A program made the position numbers and the translations under genes. A stretch of 64,000 nucleotides of DNA from an uncultured bacterium (lineage in GTDB: Bacteria > Myxococcota_A > Bradymonadia > UBA7976 > VGTA01), in contig CALSSE010000010.1 in assembly GCA_943788935.1 (NCBI GenBank), positions 186,001 to 250,000 of the forward strand, written 5' to 3'. The stretch's first letter is position 1; each line of letters starts with the position of its first letter. Shown here piece by piece: positions 54,131 to 63,682 of this stretch. The notes beneath the pieces were generated by a model. That model was not told the origin of the DNA. It saw only the letters and a program-made list of their open reading frames with translations, and did no database searches.

Positions 54131-54876
54131 TACGGTTTCCCCTTCACTGATTGATCAGCTACGCGGTTCTCCACGTTATCTATTTGAAAGAGCGTTTTCA
54201 AGGTCTCTTTCGCCCTACTATGAGCCTTCTGATGGGCGATCAGTTTACGTTTAATGAGCAATGAGTTGACCTCTGCAGGTATTAATATTTGAATCGCTCT
54301 CTTCTCCTGATCTGTCTCTTGCAGGCTGAGCCTCAAATCCTTAAGCGCGAGGGGGGTTTTAATGGATTCTAGCAGGTGAGTGTTATTGATTTGCAGCTGA
54401 TCACACATAGTGTTCAACTCTTCCCAATAATGAATCACAAAGGATGATCTTACAGTGGGAGTGAGTCTCTTGATCTCCTTCATCATAAGCTCTGCTTGAT
54501 ACCGATATTCATCTTGATCGGCGTAGCTCCTTTCAATGTCTGTCTCTGCATCTACTACCCCATCATAGACGCTAGCCATATCTGAGTCTCCCGACTCATT
54601 GGTCTTCATTTGAGACTCAAGAGTGGAGGTTTTGAGCGGCTTCAAGATCTTCCTCGCTGAATCGATGACTCGATAGTAGATCTGGGTCTTGAGATAGCTC
54701 ATGGTCTCAGCTCTCTCCAGATAAGCTCTCCCTTCATCCCTGAGGAAATATTCATACACATCATGGCAGATGTCCTGAATGAGATCTTCGGGATGATGTT
54801 TGAGAGATTTGAAAGTGACGATACGGATAAGATTGATAAAGGCTTCATACTGATCGACAGAGGGGATCTGGCTCAA
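54130..54876 (-). CDS. Sigma-70-family (ECF-like) RNA polymerase sigma factor
   Basis: I place the start at TTG 54876: GGAG is five bases upstream, and longer versions would translate the 5-bp satellite next door as a Cys/Val-rich leader that makes no sense. The product has about 248 residues. Region 2 is visible in 'EDLIQDICHDVYEYFL' and 'YLKTQIYYRVIDSARKI', the usual D..Q..F and 'R..iD..Rk' pattern. Region 4 is likely 'LTPTVRSSFVIHYWEEL' and onward. A further 90 basic and helical residues extend past region 4, unlike minimal ECF factors. It heads a three-gene operon and probably controls its own promoter in the 54877-55358 spacer. Confidence 0.72.
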   Translation of the reverse strand: MSQIPSVDQYEAFINLIRIVTFKSLKHHPEDLIQDICHDVYEYFLRDEGRAYLERAETMSYLKTQIYYRVIDSARKILKPLKTSTLESQMKTNESGDSDMASVYDGVVDAETDIERSYADQDEYRYQAELMMKEIKRLTPTVRSSFVIHYWEELNTMCDQLQINNTHLLESIKTPLALKDLRLSLQETDQEKRAIQILIPAEVNSLLIKRKLIAHQKAHSRAKETLKTLFQIDNVENRVADQSVKGKP

Positions 54877-54915
54877 TGGGACTCCAAATGGGTAAGGGGG
54901 ATATTCGACGAGAAT

Positions 54916-54991
54916 ACACGATACGACACGATACGATACGATACGACACACACGACACGACACGACACGACACGAGGCAACACGACACGAG
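54916..54991 (+). repeat. 5-bp microsatellite (CGACA/CGATA) upstream of the sigma factor
   Basis: About fifteen 5-base units of ACACG/ATACG type, with a few breaks. It sits 40 bp before the sigma-factor start, in the promoter region. Length changes could tune expression of the operon. Confidence 0.9.
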
Positions 54992-55091
54992 ACTAAAACA
55001 GCAGAATAAATACCTGTATTCCTGTAAATATATAATTTTACATCTATGCTTGGGGACGTAGATGTTGAGAGATCTAGATATCAAGGAGCAC

Positions 55092-55155
55092 AGGTGTTAA
55101 CAGGCATAGGTGTTAACAGGCATAGGTGTTAACAGGCACAGGTGTTAACAGATGA
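55092..55155 (+). repeat. 16-bp tandem repeat, 4 copies, each containing GTTAAC
   Basis: The unit is AGGTGTTAACAGGCAT; the third copy differs by one base and the fourth is diverged at its end. The GTTAAC cores recur every 16 bp. The copies could be an array of protein-binding sites between the divergent sigma-factor and macro-like genes. Confidence 0.9.
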
Positions 55156-55257
55156 ATAATGACTGCTCTTAGTTAACGGTTAAACAGAGCGAGAAGAGAC
55201 ATTTTATTTTTATGTATCACGAGCGACCATAAACACCGTTAAGAGAGTGTACTTTGA

Positions 55258-55317
55258 AGGTAGAGCATTCACATCTTGGATAGAGCGTGCGCCTCATAGG
55301 TAGAGTATGCGCCTCAT
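55258..55317 (+). repeat. 20-bp tandem repeat, 3 copies, before the macro-like gene
   Basis: Units at 55258, 55278 and 55298 share TAGAGxxTxCxCxTC-type positions; the last two agree at 17 of 20 bases. It ends 41 bp before the next start codon. Confidence 0.75.
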
Positions 55318-55358
55318 GCATACGGAGAACTTAATAGATATTATATGGGAGTATAGCG

Positions 55359-56402
55359 ATGAGTTGGTTTGAAACACTATTTGGTAGCGAGGAACCTGAA
55401 GACCCTCGTCAAGTGTATGAGATGCTAAGCCTCGTTGAAAAAGAGGGGACTTTTCAACTCATCTCTCGTGCTAATGAGAGGGCTGTTCAGGCTGGCGCTC
55501 TCGACCTAGACTCACTAGAGAGCGTCAGAGCGAGGTTTGATCAGATCCATCCTATGGCTCAGACACAAGTGGAGGAGTGCATCGCAGATGTACAATCACT
55601 CCACCTCGACTCACAGAACGCAGGCGCGCTCTTTCAAGTCGCTTCACAGGTTAATTTATTAGAGATGGCCTCTCCCAGCGCGACCCCTGCCGATGGAGTG
55701 ACGATCTATCAATTCGACCGAACTCAAGGACCTGCTTGCGCGATCGCGGCTGGAGGTGGAACGGTCTATAGAAACTATTTCCATGTCCACTCAGACGGGT
55801 ACAGAGGTCAACTCGAACATCAAATAAACACGCTCTCTGATCTCCATGACGCCCTCCTAGTCTTAGAGTCCACTGATCCTCAAACGACTCAGAGTGCTGA
55901 CTTGTGGTCAACACACAATGGATACGTCCTGCCTAGTGAAGATCAGTTAAAGCGCATTCAGGCACTCTTTGAGGAGATGTCTGTTAACGAGAGAGATCGA
56001 CTGATGGGGCGGTGTAAGATCGGTCTGCATTGGGAGACTGAGGTCACTCTGCAGAGCGCAGGACACCTCGTGAATCAAGCCTATTGTTCCGCTTTACCTA
56101 TCGGGTACAGTCGTTCTCCAGCGACGCTATGGGAACCGCTCGCTAGACTTGTACTCGATGCGGCCTACGAGCAGGTGTTAAAGTCAGCAGCAATTCATCA
56201 CGCTGAGGGAGGAAACGCCAAAGTATATCTGACTAAGATCGGCGGTGGTGTATTTATGAACCCTGAAGGGTGGATCTATGAGTCCATTAAGCGCGCATTG
56301 ACAATGGTGAGACACAGCGGGCTTGAGGTGAAGATGGTGAGCTATGGTCGCTCACAGAGGTTGACTGATGAACTAGTCTCTTGGTGGAGCACAATGACAT
56401 AA
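55359..56402 (+). CDS. Uncharacterised cytosolic protein with macro-domain-like motifs
   Basis: The 347 residues contain no leader or membrane segment. 'FQVASQVNLLEM', 'QGPACAIAAGGGTVYRNYF', 'IGLHWETEVT' and 'VYLTKIGGGVFMNPEGW' belong to an uncharacterised family that I recognise from bacteria and some eukaryotes. The last motif, a strand then G-G-G-x-F-x-N-P and 'IYESIKRAL', parallels the ADP-ribose-binding loop of macro domains (ISTGIFGYP...AA). 'AIAAGGGTVYRN' parallels the N-terminal loop. It may therefore bind or process ADP-ribose or a related nucleotide. This is inference by motif. Its upstream region shares the repeat-filled spacer with the sigma-factor operon. Confidence 0.6.
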   Translation: MSWFETLFGSEEPEDPRQVYEMLSLVEKEGTFQLISRANERAVQAGALDLDSLESVRARFDQIHPMAQTQVEECIADVQSLHLDSQNAGALFQVASQVNLLEMASPSATPADGVTIYQFDRTQGPACAIAAGGGTVYRNYFHVHSDGYRGQLEHQINTLSDLHDALLVLESTDPQTTQSADLWSTHNGYVLPSEDQLKRIQALFEEMSVNERDRLMGRCKIGLHWETEVTLQSAGHLVNQAYCSALPIGYSRSPATLWEPLARLVLDAAYEQVLKSAAIHHAEGGNAKVYLTKIGGGVFMNPEGWIYESIKRALTMVRHSGLEVKMVSYGRSQRLTDELVSWWSTMT

Positions 56403-56545
56403 GCGGATGAGGTTCAAAGTCACTAAGAGCTTTGAGATCAGTCATCAAATAGGAGCGGGATCGAGTCACTCCGAAATAGTGTCTCTAGCTCACTTGCTCG
56501 ATGAGCATAGCTGAGCTAACCTAAGGCGCTTATAAAGGAGGCTTA

Positions 56546-57949
56546 ATGTTTGATAAGGTACTAATCATTAATCGGGGAGAGATCGCTCTTCGGGTGATCC
56601 ATGCGTGTAAGAAACTCGGGATCACTTCAGTCGCCGCTTTTTCGGAGGCGGACGCTGACTCGCCTCACTTAGATGAGGCTGATGAGCGAGTGTGCATTGG
56701 TCCAGGGCCGAGCGCTAAATCTTATCTCAATCAAGACGTGATCCTACAAGCTGCCGAAGAGTATCAATGCCAAGCGATTCATCCTGGCTATGGCTTTCTC
56801 TCGGAAAATGCTCTCTTCGCTACTCGTTGCGCGGCCCAAAAGTTCACTTTTATTGGACCTTCACCGAGCTCTCTGCGGCTTATGGGTGATAAGGCAAGCG
56901 CACGAGAGACGATGTCTCGACGAGGAGTAATCGGTGTTCCGGGGAGTCAAGGGATCCTCTCCACTGTCGAGGAGGCGCTCCTCACCGCAGAAGAGGTCGC
57001 ATACCCTGTTTTATTGAAAGCGACAGCGGGCGGAGGGGGCAAGGGGATGAGGATCTGCCGCAATGCCGATGAGCTCCCTAGAGCCTTTGAGCAAGCGAGT
57101 ATGGAGGCTCGCTCCGCGTTTGGAGATGCGGGGCTGTATATGGAGCGCTTCGTCGAAGGGGGTCGGCATATCGAGTTCCAAGTGCTCGGTGATCGTTATG
57201 GTCAGGTGATTCACCTCGGCGAACGAGAGTGCTCAACTCAAAGAAATAATCAGAAGGTGATCGAAGAAGCGCCTAGTCCGGGCGTGAGTGAAGAGCAACG
57301 AAGAGAGCTCGGCGCTCGTATCTGCGCGTTACTGTCAGAGATCGGCTATGTCGGCGCGGGGACAATAGAGCTGCTCCGCGCACCGACCGGTGAACTCTTC
57401 TTTATGGAGATGAACACACGTCTTCAAGTAGAGCATCCAGTCACCGAGATGGTCACCGGTATCGATTTGGTGGAATGGCAGATCAGATTAGCTGCAGGTG
57501 AACGACTCTCCCTACGCCAAGAAGATATACACATGAGTGGCCACTCTATTGAGTGTCGACTTAACGCTGAGGACCCTTTACAAAACTTCCGCCCGGCGCC
57601 GGGAGAGGTGAGCTCATTTATATTTCCGGAAGAATGGAGATATAACCTCAGCGGTCCGGTACGCGTCGATACACATGTTCGCTCTGGCTACAAGGTCCCC
57701 CCGCTCTACGACTCGATGCTCGGTAAGCTGATCGTACATGGTCAAAGCAGGGAAGAGGCGATTTCAGCGGCGATAGAGGCGTTGGGTATGTTCCACATTG
57801 AGGGTGTACCCAACACCGTTGAGCTCCATAAGTACCTGCTCCACTCTGCTGCATTTAGGTCAGGACAGTACTCTACGCCTCAAATGAGCCAAGTTATGGC
57901 CTCATTTATGGCAGAAAATACCTCGGGTACAGATAAGGGAGAGAGCTAA
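56546..57949 (+). CDS. accC: Biotin carboxylase subunit of acetyl-/acyl-CoA carboxylase
   Basis: Uses ATP and bicarbonate to carboxylate biotin on the carrier domain. AAAGGAGG precedes the ATG at ideal distance. The 467 residues begin '[17 protein letters not shown]' and contain the ATP-grasp loop '[11 protein letters not shown]', '[17 protein letters not shown]', '[19 protein letters not shown]' (normally QRRHQK), '[17 protein letters not shown]' and '[11 protein letters not shown]'. The length equals that of AccC. The stop overlaps the start of the carboxyltransferase gene by one base. Because the partner is of propionyl/methylcrotonyl type, this may serve an acyl-CoA carboxylase rather than fatty-acid synthesis, so the gene symbol is a class label. 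Confidence 0.9.
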   Translation: MFDKVLIINRGEIALRVIHACKKLGITSVAAFSEADADSPHLDEADERVCIGPGPSAKSYLNQDVILQAAEEYQCQAIHPGYGFLSENALFATRCAAQKFTFIGPSPSSLRLMGDKASARETMSRRGVIGVPGSQGILSTVEEALLTAEEVAYPVLLKATAGGGGKGMRICRNADELPRAFEQASMEARSAFGDAGLYMERFVEGGRHIEFQVLGDRYGQVIHLGERECSTQRNNQKVIEEAPSPGVSEEQRRELGARICALLSEIGYVGAGTIELLRAPTGELFFMEMNTRLQVEHPVTEMVTGIDLVEWQIRLAAGERLSLRQEDIHMSGHSIECRLNAEDPLQNFRPAPGEVSSFIFPEEWRYNLSGPVRVDTHVRSGYKVPPLYDSMLGKLIVHGQSREEAISAAIEALGMFHIEGVPNTVELHKYLLHSAAFRSGQYSTPQMSQVMASFMAENTSGTDKGES

Positions 57950-60012
57950 TGGCGAAGCTAAAAATGAAGCCGATTGGGGGCGCGATCAATCATGATGACG
58001 CCTTCGAGTCAAATAAGCAGGGCATTCATAAGCTGAATAATCGTATTAAAGGTATACGAGAGCGGTGTTATGCAGGTTGGGGTCCCAAGTATCAAGAGAG
58101 AGTACATACTAAAGGTAAGATGACGACTTGGGAGAGAATAGAGGCGCTCAAAGACTTTGACTCCACAGTGTACCCTGTAGGTACTTTTGTGAATGAGGGG
58201 CTAGTCTTTGAGGGGGGAAAAGAGAGCCCTTCAGCGGGCGTCATTACCGCCTTTGTTAAGGTACATGATCGCTGGACAGTGGTGATCGCTAACGATAACA
58301 CGGTCGCGAGTGGCTCCTGGTGGCCGATGACCCCGGAGAAGATTCAACGCGCTCAAGAGATCGCTCTGCGGCTGAAAACCCCAGTCATCTATCTAGTGGA
58401 CTGCTCTGGGTTATTTTTGCCTGAGCAGGGGAGGTCATTTCCAGGGAAGAGAGGGGCAGGTCACATCTTTAAGATGAATAGCCTGTTAAGCGACGCGGGG
58501 GTGCCTCAGCTCTCTGGGGTCTTTGGTGATTGTATCGCTGGTGGCGGCTATATGCCCTTAATCAGCGATAAAGTGATCATGACCGAACAAGCTTATATGG
58601 TCATCGCTGGCGCAGCGCTCATACAAGGAGCAAAGAGTCAGAAGATCACCTCCTTGAGCATTGGAGGACCGAATGTCCACGTTCATTTAAGCCATTGTGC
58701 TGATGATCGAGCGCCTAATGATGAAGTGTGCCTGAGTATGTTGAGAGCGGAGGTCTCCCTCCTCAGCAGCAGCGCTGCTCCTTACTATCGTTTTGGTGCG
58801 GAGCCCTCTCCGCCGCTCTTCGATACTCATGAGCTAGAGGGCTTAATGCCGGTCAGCCATGGTGATCGTTATTCGATTCAAGAAGTCATCGCTCGGTTGG
58901 TAGATGACTCTCTCTTTTGGGAGCTAGGCGCAGAGACCGGTCCTGAGTTAGTGACCGGGGTCGCGAGGATTCAAGGCCTTTATGTTGGGGTCATCGCTAA
59001 TAATCAAGACTTAGTGAAGCATCCAAGCATCCCGGGAAGAAAGCGACCGGGAGGAATTCTATATAAAGAGAGCATCGCCAAAGCGGCGAGCTTCAGCCGC
59101 GCTTGCAATGATGATGGACTCCCCATCATTTGGTTACAAGACATCTCAGGGTTTGATATCGGTGTAGAGGCGGAGCGTCAAGGTCTGCTCGGATATGGAT
59201 CAAGTTTGATCTACAGCAACAGTACTCACAGTACACCCATGATCACTGTCTTGCTCCGCAAAGCCTCTGGCGCAGGCTACTATGCTATGGCTGGACACCC
59301 CTATGATCCGGTATTACAGCTCTCTACTCCGCTGACCCGACAGGCGGTTATGGAGGGAAAGACGCTCGCTATAGGCGCCTTTAATACTAAACTAGATGAT
59401 CAGTTTAGAATCGCTACCGATGATCCGGGGGAGAGAGCTAAAATAGAGGCGGGGATGAGCGCGGTAGAGGCTAAAATAGAGGCCGATATGGACCCAGTGA
59501 AGGCCGCTTCACAGATGGACACCGATGAAGTCGTCTATCTCAGTGAGCTGCGTGGTTATTTAGGCTGTGTCACCGAGATGTGTTATCAAGCGAGCGGTGC
59601 TCGTCGGATCAAGAATCCTCGTATTTGGAGCATGCATGATCTAGAGGTGATGTGGGGGAGCGGCCCCGCAGCAGAGAATGAAGTGAAGCAGCAGGAGATC
59701 GCCAAAGAGGTTGCAGAGCTTCCTCCTGAGCTTGTTGGCCTCGCTACCCTTGAAGCGCCGATCGATGGGACGTTGTATTATGCGCCCAGTCCAGATGATC
59801 CACCGTTTGTCTCCGAGGGGAAAACCGTTCGCCCTGGTGACGTCGTGGCTCTTATAGAGGTGATGAAGTTCTTTTATGAAATAAAACATGAGGGAGATCG
59901 ACCACTCATCGCTGCTCAACGAGGCTCTGCTGACAACCAACCTATCGAAGCTGGCGCCGTAATTTGGTATTGGCACACAGAGAATGAGTCCTCTGTGGAC
60001 GCGGGTGAGTAA
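57949..60012 (+). CDS. Acyl-CoA carboxyltransferase fused to a biotin carrier domain
   Basis: The 687 residues join two domains. Residues 30-560 form a carboxyltransferase of the propionyl/methylcrotonyl-CoA type ('[16 protein letters not shown]', '[14 protein letters not shown]', '[15 protein letters not shown]', '[17 protein letters not shown]'). Residues 605-680 form a biotinyl domain ('[14 protein letters not shown]', '[19 protein letters not shown]') with the biotinylated Lys640 in VMKF. Usually the carrier sits on the biotin carboxylase or is separate. A short imperfect repeat, '[17 protein letters not shown]', joins them. It is translationally coupled to the biotin carboxylase (TAATG). 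The acyl substrate is not known. Confidence 0.9.
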   Translation: MAKLKMKPIGGAINHDDAFESNKQGIHKLNNRIKGIRERCYAGWGPKYQERVHTKGKMTTWERIEALKDFDSTVYPVGTFVNEGLVFEGGKESPSAGVITAFVKVHDRWTVVIANDNTVASGSWWPMTPEKIQRAQEIALRLKTPVIYLVDCSGLFLPEQGRSFPGKRGAGHIFKMNSLLSDAGVPQLSGVFGDCIAGGGYMPLISDKVIMTEQAYMVIAGAALIQGAKSQKITSLSIGGPNVHVHLSHCADDRAPNDEVCLSMLRAEVSLLSSSAAPYYRFGAEPSPPLFDTHELEGLMPVSHGDRYSIQEVIARLVDDSLFWELGAETGPELVTGVARIQGLYVGVIANNQDLVKHPSIPGRKRPGGILYKESIAKAASFSRACNDDGLPIIWLQDISGFDIGVEAERQGLLGYGSSLIYSNSTHSTPMITVLLRKASGAGYYAMAGHPYDPVLQLSTPLTRQAVMEGKTLAIGAFNTKLDDQFRIATDDPGERAKIEAGMSAVEAKIEADMDPVKAASQMDTDEVVYLSELRGYLGCVTEMCYQASGARRIKNPRIWSMHDLEVMWGSGPAAENEVKQQEIAKEVAELPPELVGLATLEAPIDGTLYYAPSPDDPPFVSEGKTVRPGDVVALIEVMKFFYEIKHEGDRPLIAAQRGSADNQPIEAGAVIWYWHTENESSVDAGE

Positions 60013-60014
60013 AT

Positions 60015-61160
60015 ATGAGTGATCATTCGCCAGAAGACCTCTCCACCGATACAGAAACTCAAGGGGAACACTCCTCTTTAGAGAGCCGTATTAATGTGTA
60101 TGGCCTCTCTGAGCCTGACCTCCGTGCTCAGCTGATAGAGTTAGGAGAGCCTAAGTTTAGGGCGAAACAAGTCTCTGAATGGGTCTATCAAACGGGGGTC
60201 ACCTCATTCTCTGAGATGAGTAATCTCCCTAAGAATCTCAGGGACAGGCTCTCTCAAATATACTGCTTTGGACACTTAGAGATCGCCGTCTCTCAGGTCT
60301 CTGATGATGGTACAGAAAAAAGACTTTATCGACTCCCTGATGGTCAGATGATCGAGTCAGTGCTCATGCCCTACCGAGATGGGAGACGTACCGCTTGTAT
60401 CTCTTCACAGGCGGGATGTGCGATGGGGTGTAGCTTCTGTGCTACTGGACAAATGGGGTTCGCTAGACACTTAAGCGCTGAGGAGATCTTTGAACAAGCG
60501 CAGACTTTCTCAAAGGAGCTCCAACAGCGTGATGAGCGACTCTCAAATATTGTCTTTATGGGGATGGGCGAGCCTTTTCACAACTATGACCAATTGATCA
60601 AGGCGATTCACATGATCAAAGACCGACTGGGGATCGGCGCTCGTAAGATGACGGTGAGCACCGTAGGATTAGTCCCTAAGATTAAACGCTTCGCCCAAGA
60701 GGGCTTACAGGTGAAGTTAGCGATCTCTCTGCACGCTACTAGAGATGAAGACCGAAGCGCTATCATGCCAGTGAATAAGAAATACCCCATACTGTCACTA
60801 ATTGAGGCCTGTCATGAGTTTGTGGCGGCGACTCGACGTCGGGTCACTTTTGAATGGGCTCTGATCCAAGGAGAGAATGACAGCGCAGCAGAGGCGACTC
60901 GTCTCGCCCAGCTCCTCAAGGGATTACTCTGTCATGTCAACGTAATCCCTCTTAACCCCACCGCCGGTTATGAGGGAGCGCCGAGTGACTCAAGTAGAGT
61001 AAATCACTTCGTCGAAACCTTAGAGAAGAGCGGAGTCCCCGCGACCATTCGTGTCCGTCGAGGGATCGATATTGACGCCGGTTGTGGTCAACTAAAGTCA
61101 GAGGTTGAACGCAAAAAGCAGGCTCAGAAAAAGGAGAGTGAACTCATCCAAATTCGCTGA
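60015..61160 (+). CDS. rlmN: 23S rRNA (adenine2503-C2)/tRNA methyltransferase, radical SAM
   Basis: RlmN methylates A2503 of 23S rRNA and A37 of some tRNAs. The 381 residues show 'LRAQLIELGEPKFRAKQVSEW', the radical-SAM cluster Cys135-x3-Cys139-x2-Cys142 in 'CAMGCSFCATG', 'NIVFMGMGEPFHNYDQL', 'VKLAISLHATRDEDRS', 'HVNVIPLNPT' and the methyl-carrying Cys in 'DIDAGCGQL'. The ATG is two bases after the carboxyltransferase stop, so it is in the same operon, which is not a functional link I know. An N-terminal 25 residues are acidic and unlike most RlmN. Confidence 0.95.
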   Translation: MSDHSPEDLSTDTETQGEHSSLESRINVYGLSEPDLRAQLIELGEPKFRAKQVSEWVYQTGVTSFSEMSNLPKNLRDRLSQIYCFGHLEIAVSQVSDDGTEKRLYRLPDGQMIESVLMPYRDGRRTACISSQAGCAMGCSFCATGQMGFARHLSAEEIFEQAQTFSKELQQRDERLSNIVFMGMGEPFHNYDQLIKAIHMIKDRLGIGARKMTVSTVGLVPKIKRFAQEGLQVKLAISLHATRDEDRSAIMPVNKKYPILSLIEACHEFVAATRRRVTFEWALIQGENDSAAEATRLAQLLKGLLCHVNVIPLNPTAGYEGAPSDSSRVNHFVETLEKSGVPATIRVRRGIDIDAGCGQLKSEVERKKQAQKKESELIQIR

Positions 61161-61166
61161 AATACT

Positions 61167-62645
61167 CTATTTTTCAGAGGAGTCCTCAGAGGAGTCCTCA
61201 GAGGGATTTTCAGGGGAATCTTCAGAAGCACAGCTTAGAACACCATGATAGAGATCGCCTTCCGGAGTGAGGAGAGCGTATCGACTGCCAGAAGCGGTCC
61301 ATACATCGGCGATATTCGGATGAAAGCCTTCTCCTCCTATCGACTGAAGGTTGATAACGCTCAGCCCATCTTCATCGGCTAGAAGGTCAAGGGCGAGGGC
61401 GCCTCGCCCATCGACCCAGGCGATCGCTGTATAAGGGTCAACCCAATGCACCCATCTCACCGCTCCTCCTAGATCTACAGTCATCTGGCGCTGTAAGCCT
61501 CCCTCAGCGCTCACCTGCGAGATGCTGACACCTAGTCCATATTCAGCGCTAATCACCTTGTCTTCGATAAGATCTAGATGTGAAGTTCGCCCTGCAGTAG
61601 AGAGCTCTTGGGGTGGAGTGATAAGTCGACGCGAAGGGTTGAGAGTTCCGAGACCGGCATCTTCTCTCTTGGCGAAGAGGCTTAAGCCTGCATAGCCATC
61701 AGCGACGACGATAAAGCTCCTCGCTGCGCAGGCAGCGATCGCCCTGCCTGGCGTATTAAAGCGGGCATTAGCCTGTGCCGGTTGTCCCATTTCTTCGTCG
61801 CTCTCGGCGATGGATTCACTGAGCTCTAGCCGCTCGAGGCCCTTATCATAAACGCTCGCCCATGCCTCTTCTCCATCGACAATGATGGCCTGCACAGGCG
61901 CCGCGACCTTAAAGTATTTCCCTGATTGAGGAGAATCTCCAAAGCTACCCCACCATAGATCTCGTCGCTGGTCCCCAGCGGAAATCCACACTTTACCCTC
62001 AAGCGTGTTGACCGCTCTTAATGAGAGAGGCTCACGTGTCTCAGTAGGCTCTTCATCAGGATTAAAAGAAGGGGTAAAACTCACTCTCTCTAAAGCAGGA
62101 ACCCACTGATTTTCGGGAGACCATGTCGCGTCTTCATAGGCCTTCTGCTCTGCGGATGTAGACTCAGAGTTCAAGGTTGGCTCGCTGAGCGACCAATTTA
62201 AAAGTGTATTTCCTTGTCCAAGAGTTTGTGCCCCCTTGAGCTCTGAGGCCACCTCTCCAACAATCGCCAGCAAAAGGTCGCCCTCCATTGAGATTGATAC
62301 AAGCGATTCGTCAAGTGAAATGGACTCTAAGCTGAGCGTTGGGACTCGATCTCTGATCGGGATACACTGCCCCTCTAAACACTCGGATTTAACGCACCTC
62401 CATCGAGGACAATCGCTATTCTCAAGGCAAGCGCCCACAGTCTCGAGAGGCGCTGTCGCCTCAACCATAGGTTTCTCTGGCTCAGCGAAGATATTCACCT
62501 CCTCACAAGCGATCTCCGAGAACGAGAGAGCCATGATCAAGGTCATAACAAATCGCGATGATTTCACCAGTCGGCGCGAGCGCTTTACCGCTTGATCCAT
62601 CATTATTGAGAGATGCTGCCTCATATGTACCACTACGCTTGGCAT
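61167..62645 (-). CDS. Lipoprotein with probable beta-propeller repeats
   Basis: The leader (basic RSRRLVKSSR then FVMTLIMALSFSEIAC) ends in a lipobox. A start at 62645 or at ATG 62600 would both serve. Four Cys ('ACLENSDCPRWRCVKSECLEGQC') form a small knot, then about 380 residues of repeated strands ('VQAIIVDGEEAWASVYDKGL', 'FIVVADGYAGLSLF', 'LDLIEDKVISAEYGLGV', 'WVHWVDPYTAIAWVDGRGAL') like LVIVD-type propellers. The tail is a run of SSED repeats. The function is unknown; such proteins are common on the surface of Myxococcota. It converges on rlmN with a 6-bp gap. Confidence 0.65.
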   Translation of the reverse strand: MPSVVVHMRQHLSIMMDQAVKRSRRLVKSSRFVMTLIMALSFSEIACEEVNIFAEPEKPMVEATAPLETVGACLENSDCPRWRCVKSECLEGQCIPIRDRVPTLSLESISLDESLVSISMEGDLLLAIVGEVASELKGAQTLGQGNTLLNWSLSEPTLNSESTSAEQKAYEDATWSPENQWVPALERVSFTPSFNPDEEPTETREPLSLRAVNTLEGKVWISAGDQRRDLWWGSFGDSPQSGKYFKVAAPVQAIIVDGEEAWASVYDKGLERLELSESIAESDEEMGQPAQANARFNTPGRAIAACAARSFIVVADGYAGLSLFAKREDAGLGTLNPSRRLITPPQELSTAGRTSHLDLIEDKVISAEYGLGVSISQVSAEGGLQRQMTVDLGGAVRWVHWVDPYTAIAWVDGRGALALDLLADEDGLSVINLQSIGGEGFHPNIADVWTASGSRYALLTPEGDLYHGVLSCASEDSPENPSEDSSEDSSEK

Positions 62646-62654
62646 GAATAAACC

Positions 62655-63437
62655 TTAGGAGAATGAACTGAAATTTGGTCTTCGCTTCTCGAAGAACGCT
62701 TGCAGAGCCTCTGCGGTCTCTGGTGAGCTAAGACGATCGATGAAGATCTCTCCCTCATTGGTCATGACGTGTTCAAGTTGACCTTGAGTCGTTTGTTTCA
62801 AGAGGTTCTTAGTCTGCCTCAATGCCGCCGGCGGTAAAGTGGCTAATCTGTGAGCGACCCCATAAACCGTCTCTAATAGTAGTTCCTCGGCGGTATAATC
62901 ATTAATGATCCCTAGCTCTTTAGCTCTTATCGAGTCAAATGGCTCGCCGAGCATGAGCAGCTCTGCAGCTCGACGATGACCCACCTTCTGCGGTAATAAC
63001 CAGCTCGCTCCCGCTTCAGGGACTAGGCCGAGTTGGATAAAGGGCATATGAAAGCGCGCCTTCTCTGTAGCATAGACGAAATCACAATGGAGAAGCATCG
63101 TAGTTCCAATGCCTACCGCTACTCCATTGACCGCGGCGATCAAAGGTTTAGGGAAGGTAGAGAGCTCTCTCAAGAAACGAAATACCGGAGTGTTGGTAGA
63201 GGTCGGTGGAGAGGTCATAAAGTCTTTAAGATCATTGCCAGCGGTGAAAGCATCTCCCTGACCTGTGATCACTACCGTCCTCACCTCTGAACGATCAGCC
63301 GCTTCGCTGAGAGCACTCGCCAACTCATCATACATCTCTAAAGTGAGGGCATTTTTACGACGGGTATGACTCATCGTAAGTGTGAGGCAAGACTCATTAT
63401 AGTCACTGATTATCTGTCCATGTTTATCTTGAGTCAT
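62655..63437 (-). CDS. Enoyl-CoA hydratase/isomerase (crotonase family)
   Basis: The 260 residues have 'KNALTLEMYDELASALSE', 'VVITGQGDAFTAGNDLKDF' (oxyanion-hole strand), 'KPLIAAVNGVAVGIGTTMLL' and 'GLVPEAGASWLLPQKVG', all crotonase signatures. The Glu of 'GLVPEAG' is one of the usual catalytic positions; the second usual acid is not obvious, so it may be an isomerase-type member. The family acts in beta-oxidation or related CoA-thioester steps. It is in the same direction as the lipoprotein gene, 9 bp before it, and it may be functionally tied to the nearby acyl-CoA carboxylase, though on the other strand. Confidence 0.9.
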   Translation of the reverse strand: MTQDKHGQIISDYNESCLTLTMSHTRRKNALTLEMYDELASALSEAADRSEVRTVVITGQGDAFTAGNDLKDFMTSPPTSTNTPVFRFLRELSTFPKPLIAAVNGVAVGIGTTMLLHCDFVYATEKARFHMPFIQLGLVPEAGASWLLPQKVGHRRAAELLMLGEPFDSIRAKELGIINDYTAEELLLETVYGVAHRLATLPPAALRQTKNLLKQTTQGQLEHVMTNEGEIFIDRLSSPETAEALQAFFEKRRPNFSSFS

Positions 63438-63682
63438 CTCTTACCATTACGGTCTAAAATTGGAGTTCAGAGGTCTATAAAACTACTTACTTTAAGTTTT
63501 AAACTGTCTCTAGCATAGAAGAAGCATGAGAGCTGTTCAACAGCTAGACGCATCGAACAGTTGAGAGTATGTTAAAGAGCATTTATGAGCAAGTGAGTCC
63601 CTCATTATTGATCAAGTTTTCAATTGATCTAACCAACCAGTGAGCGTTCTCCATCCCTACCCAATACTGAGGTGAATAGTCC

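Noticed and set aside
54877..54963. N-terminal extension of the sigma factor into the 5-bp satellite
   Set aside because: The extra residues (Cys/Val/Ser/Arg-rich) come from the satellite, while a TTG with a good ribosome site lies at 54876.
55092..55155. Iteron-type replication origin
   Set aside because: The four GTTAAC-bearing copies resemble iterons, but there is no replication-initiator gene, DnaA box cluster or partition gene nearby.
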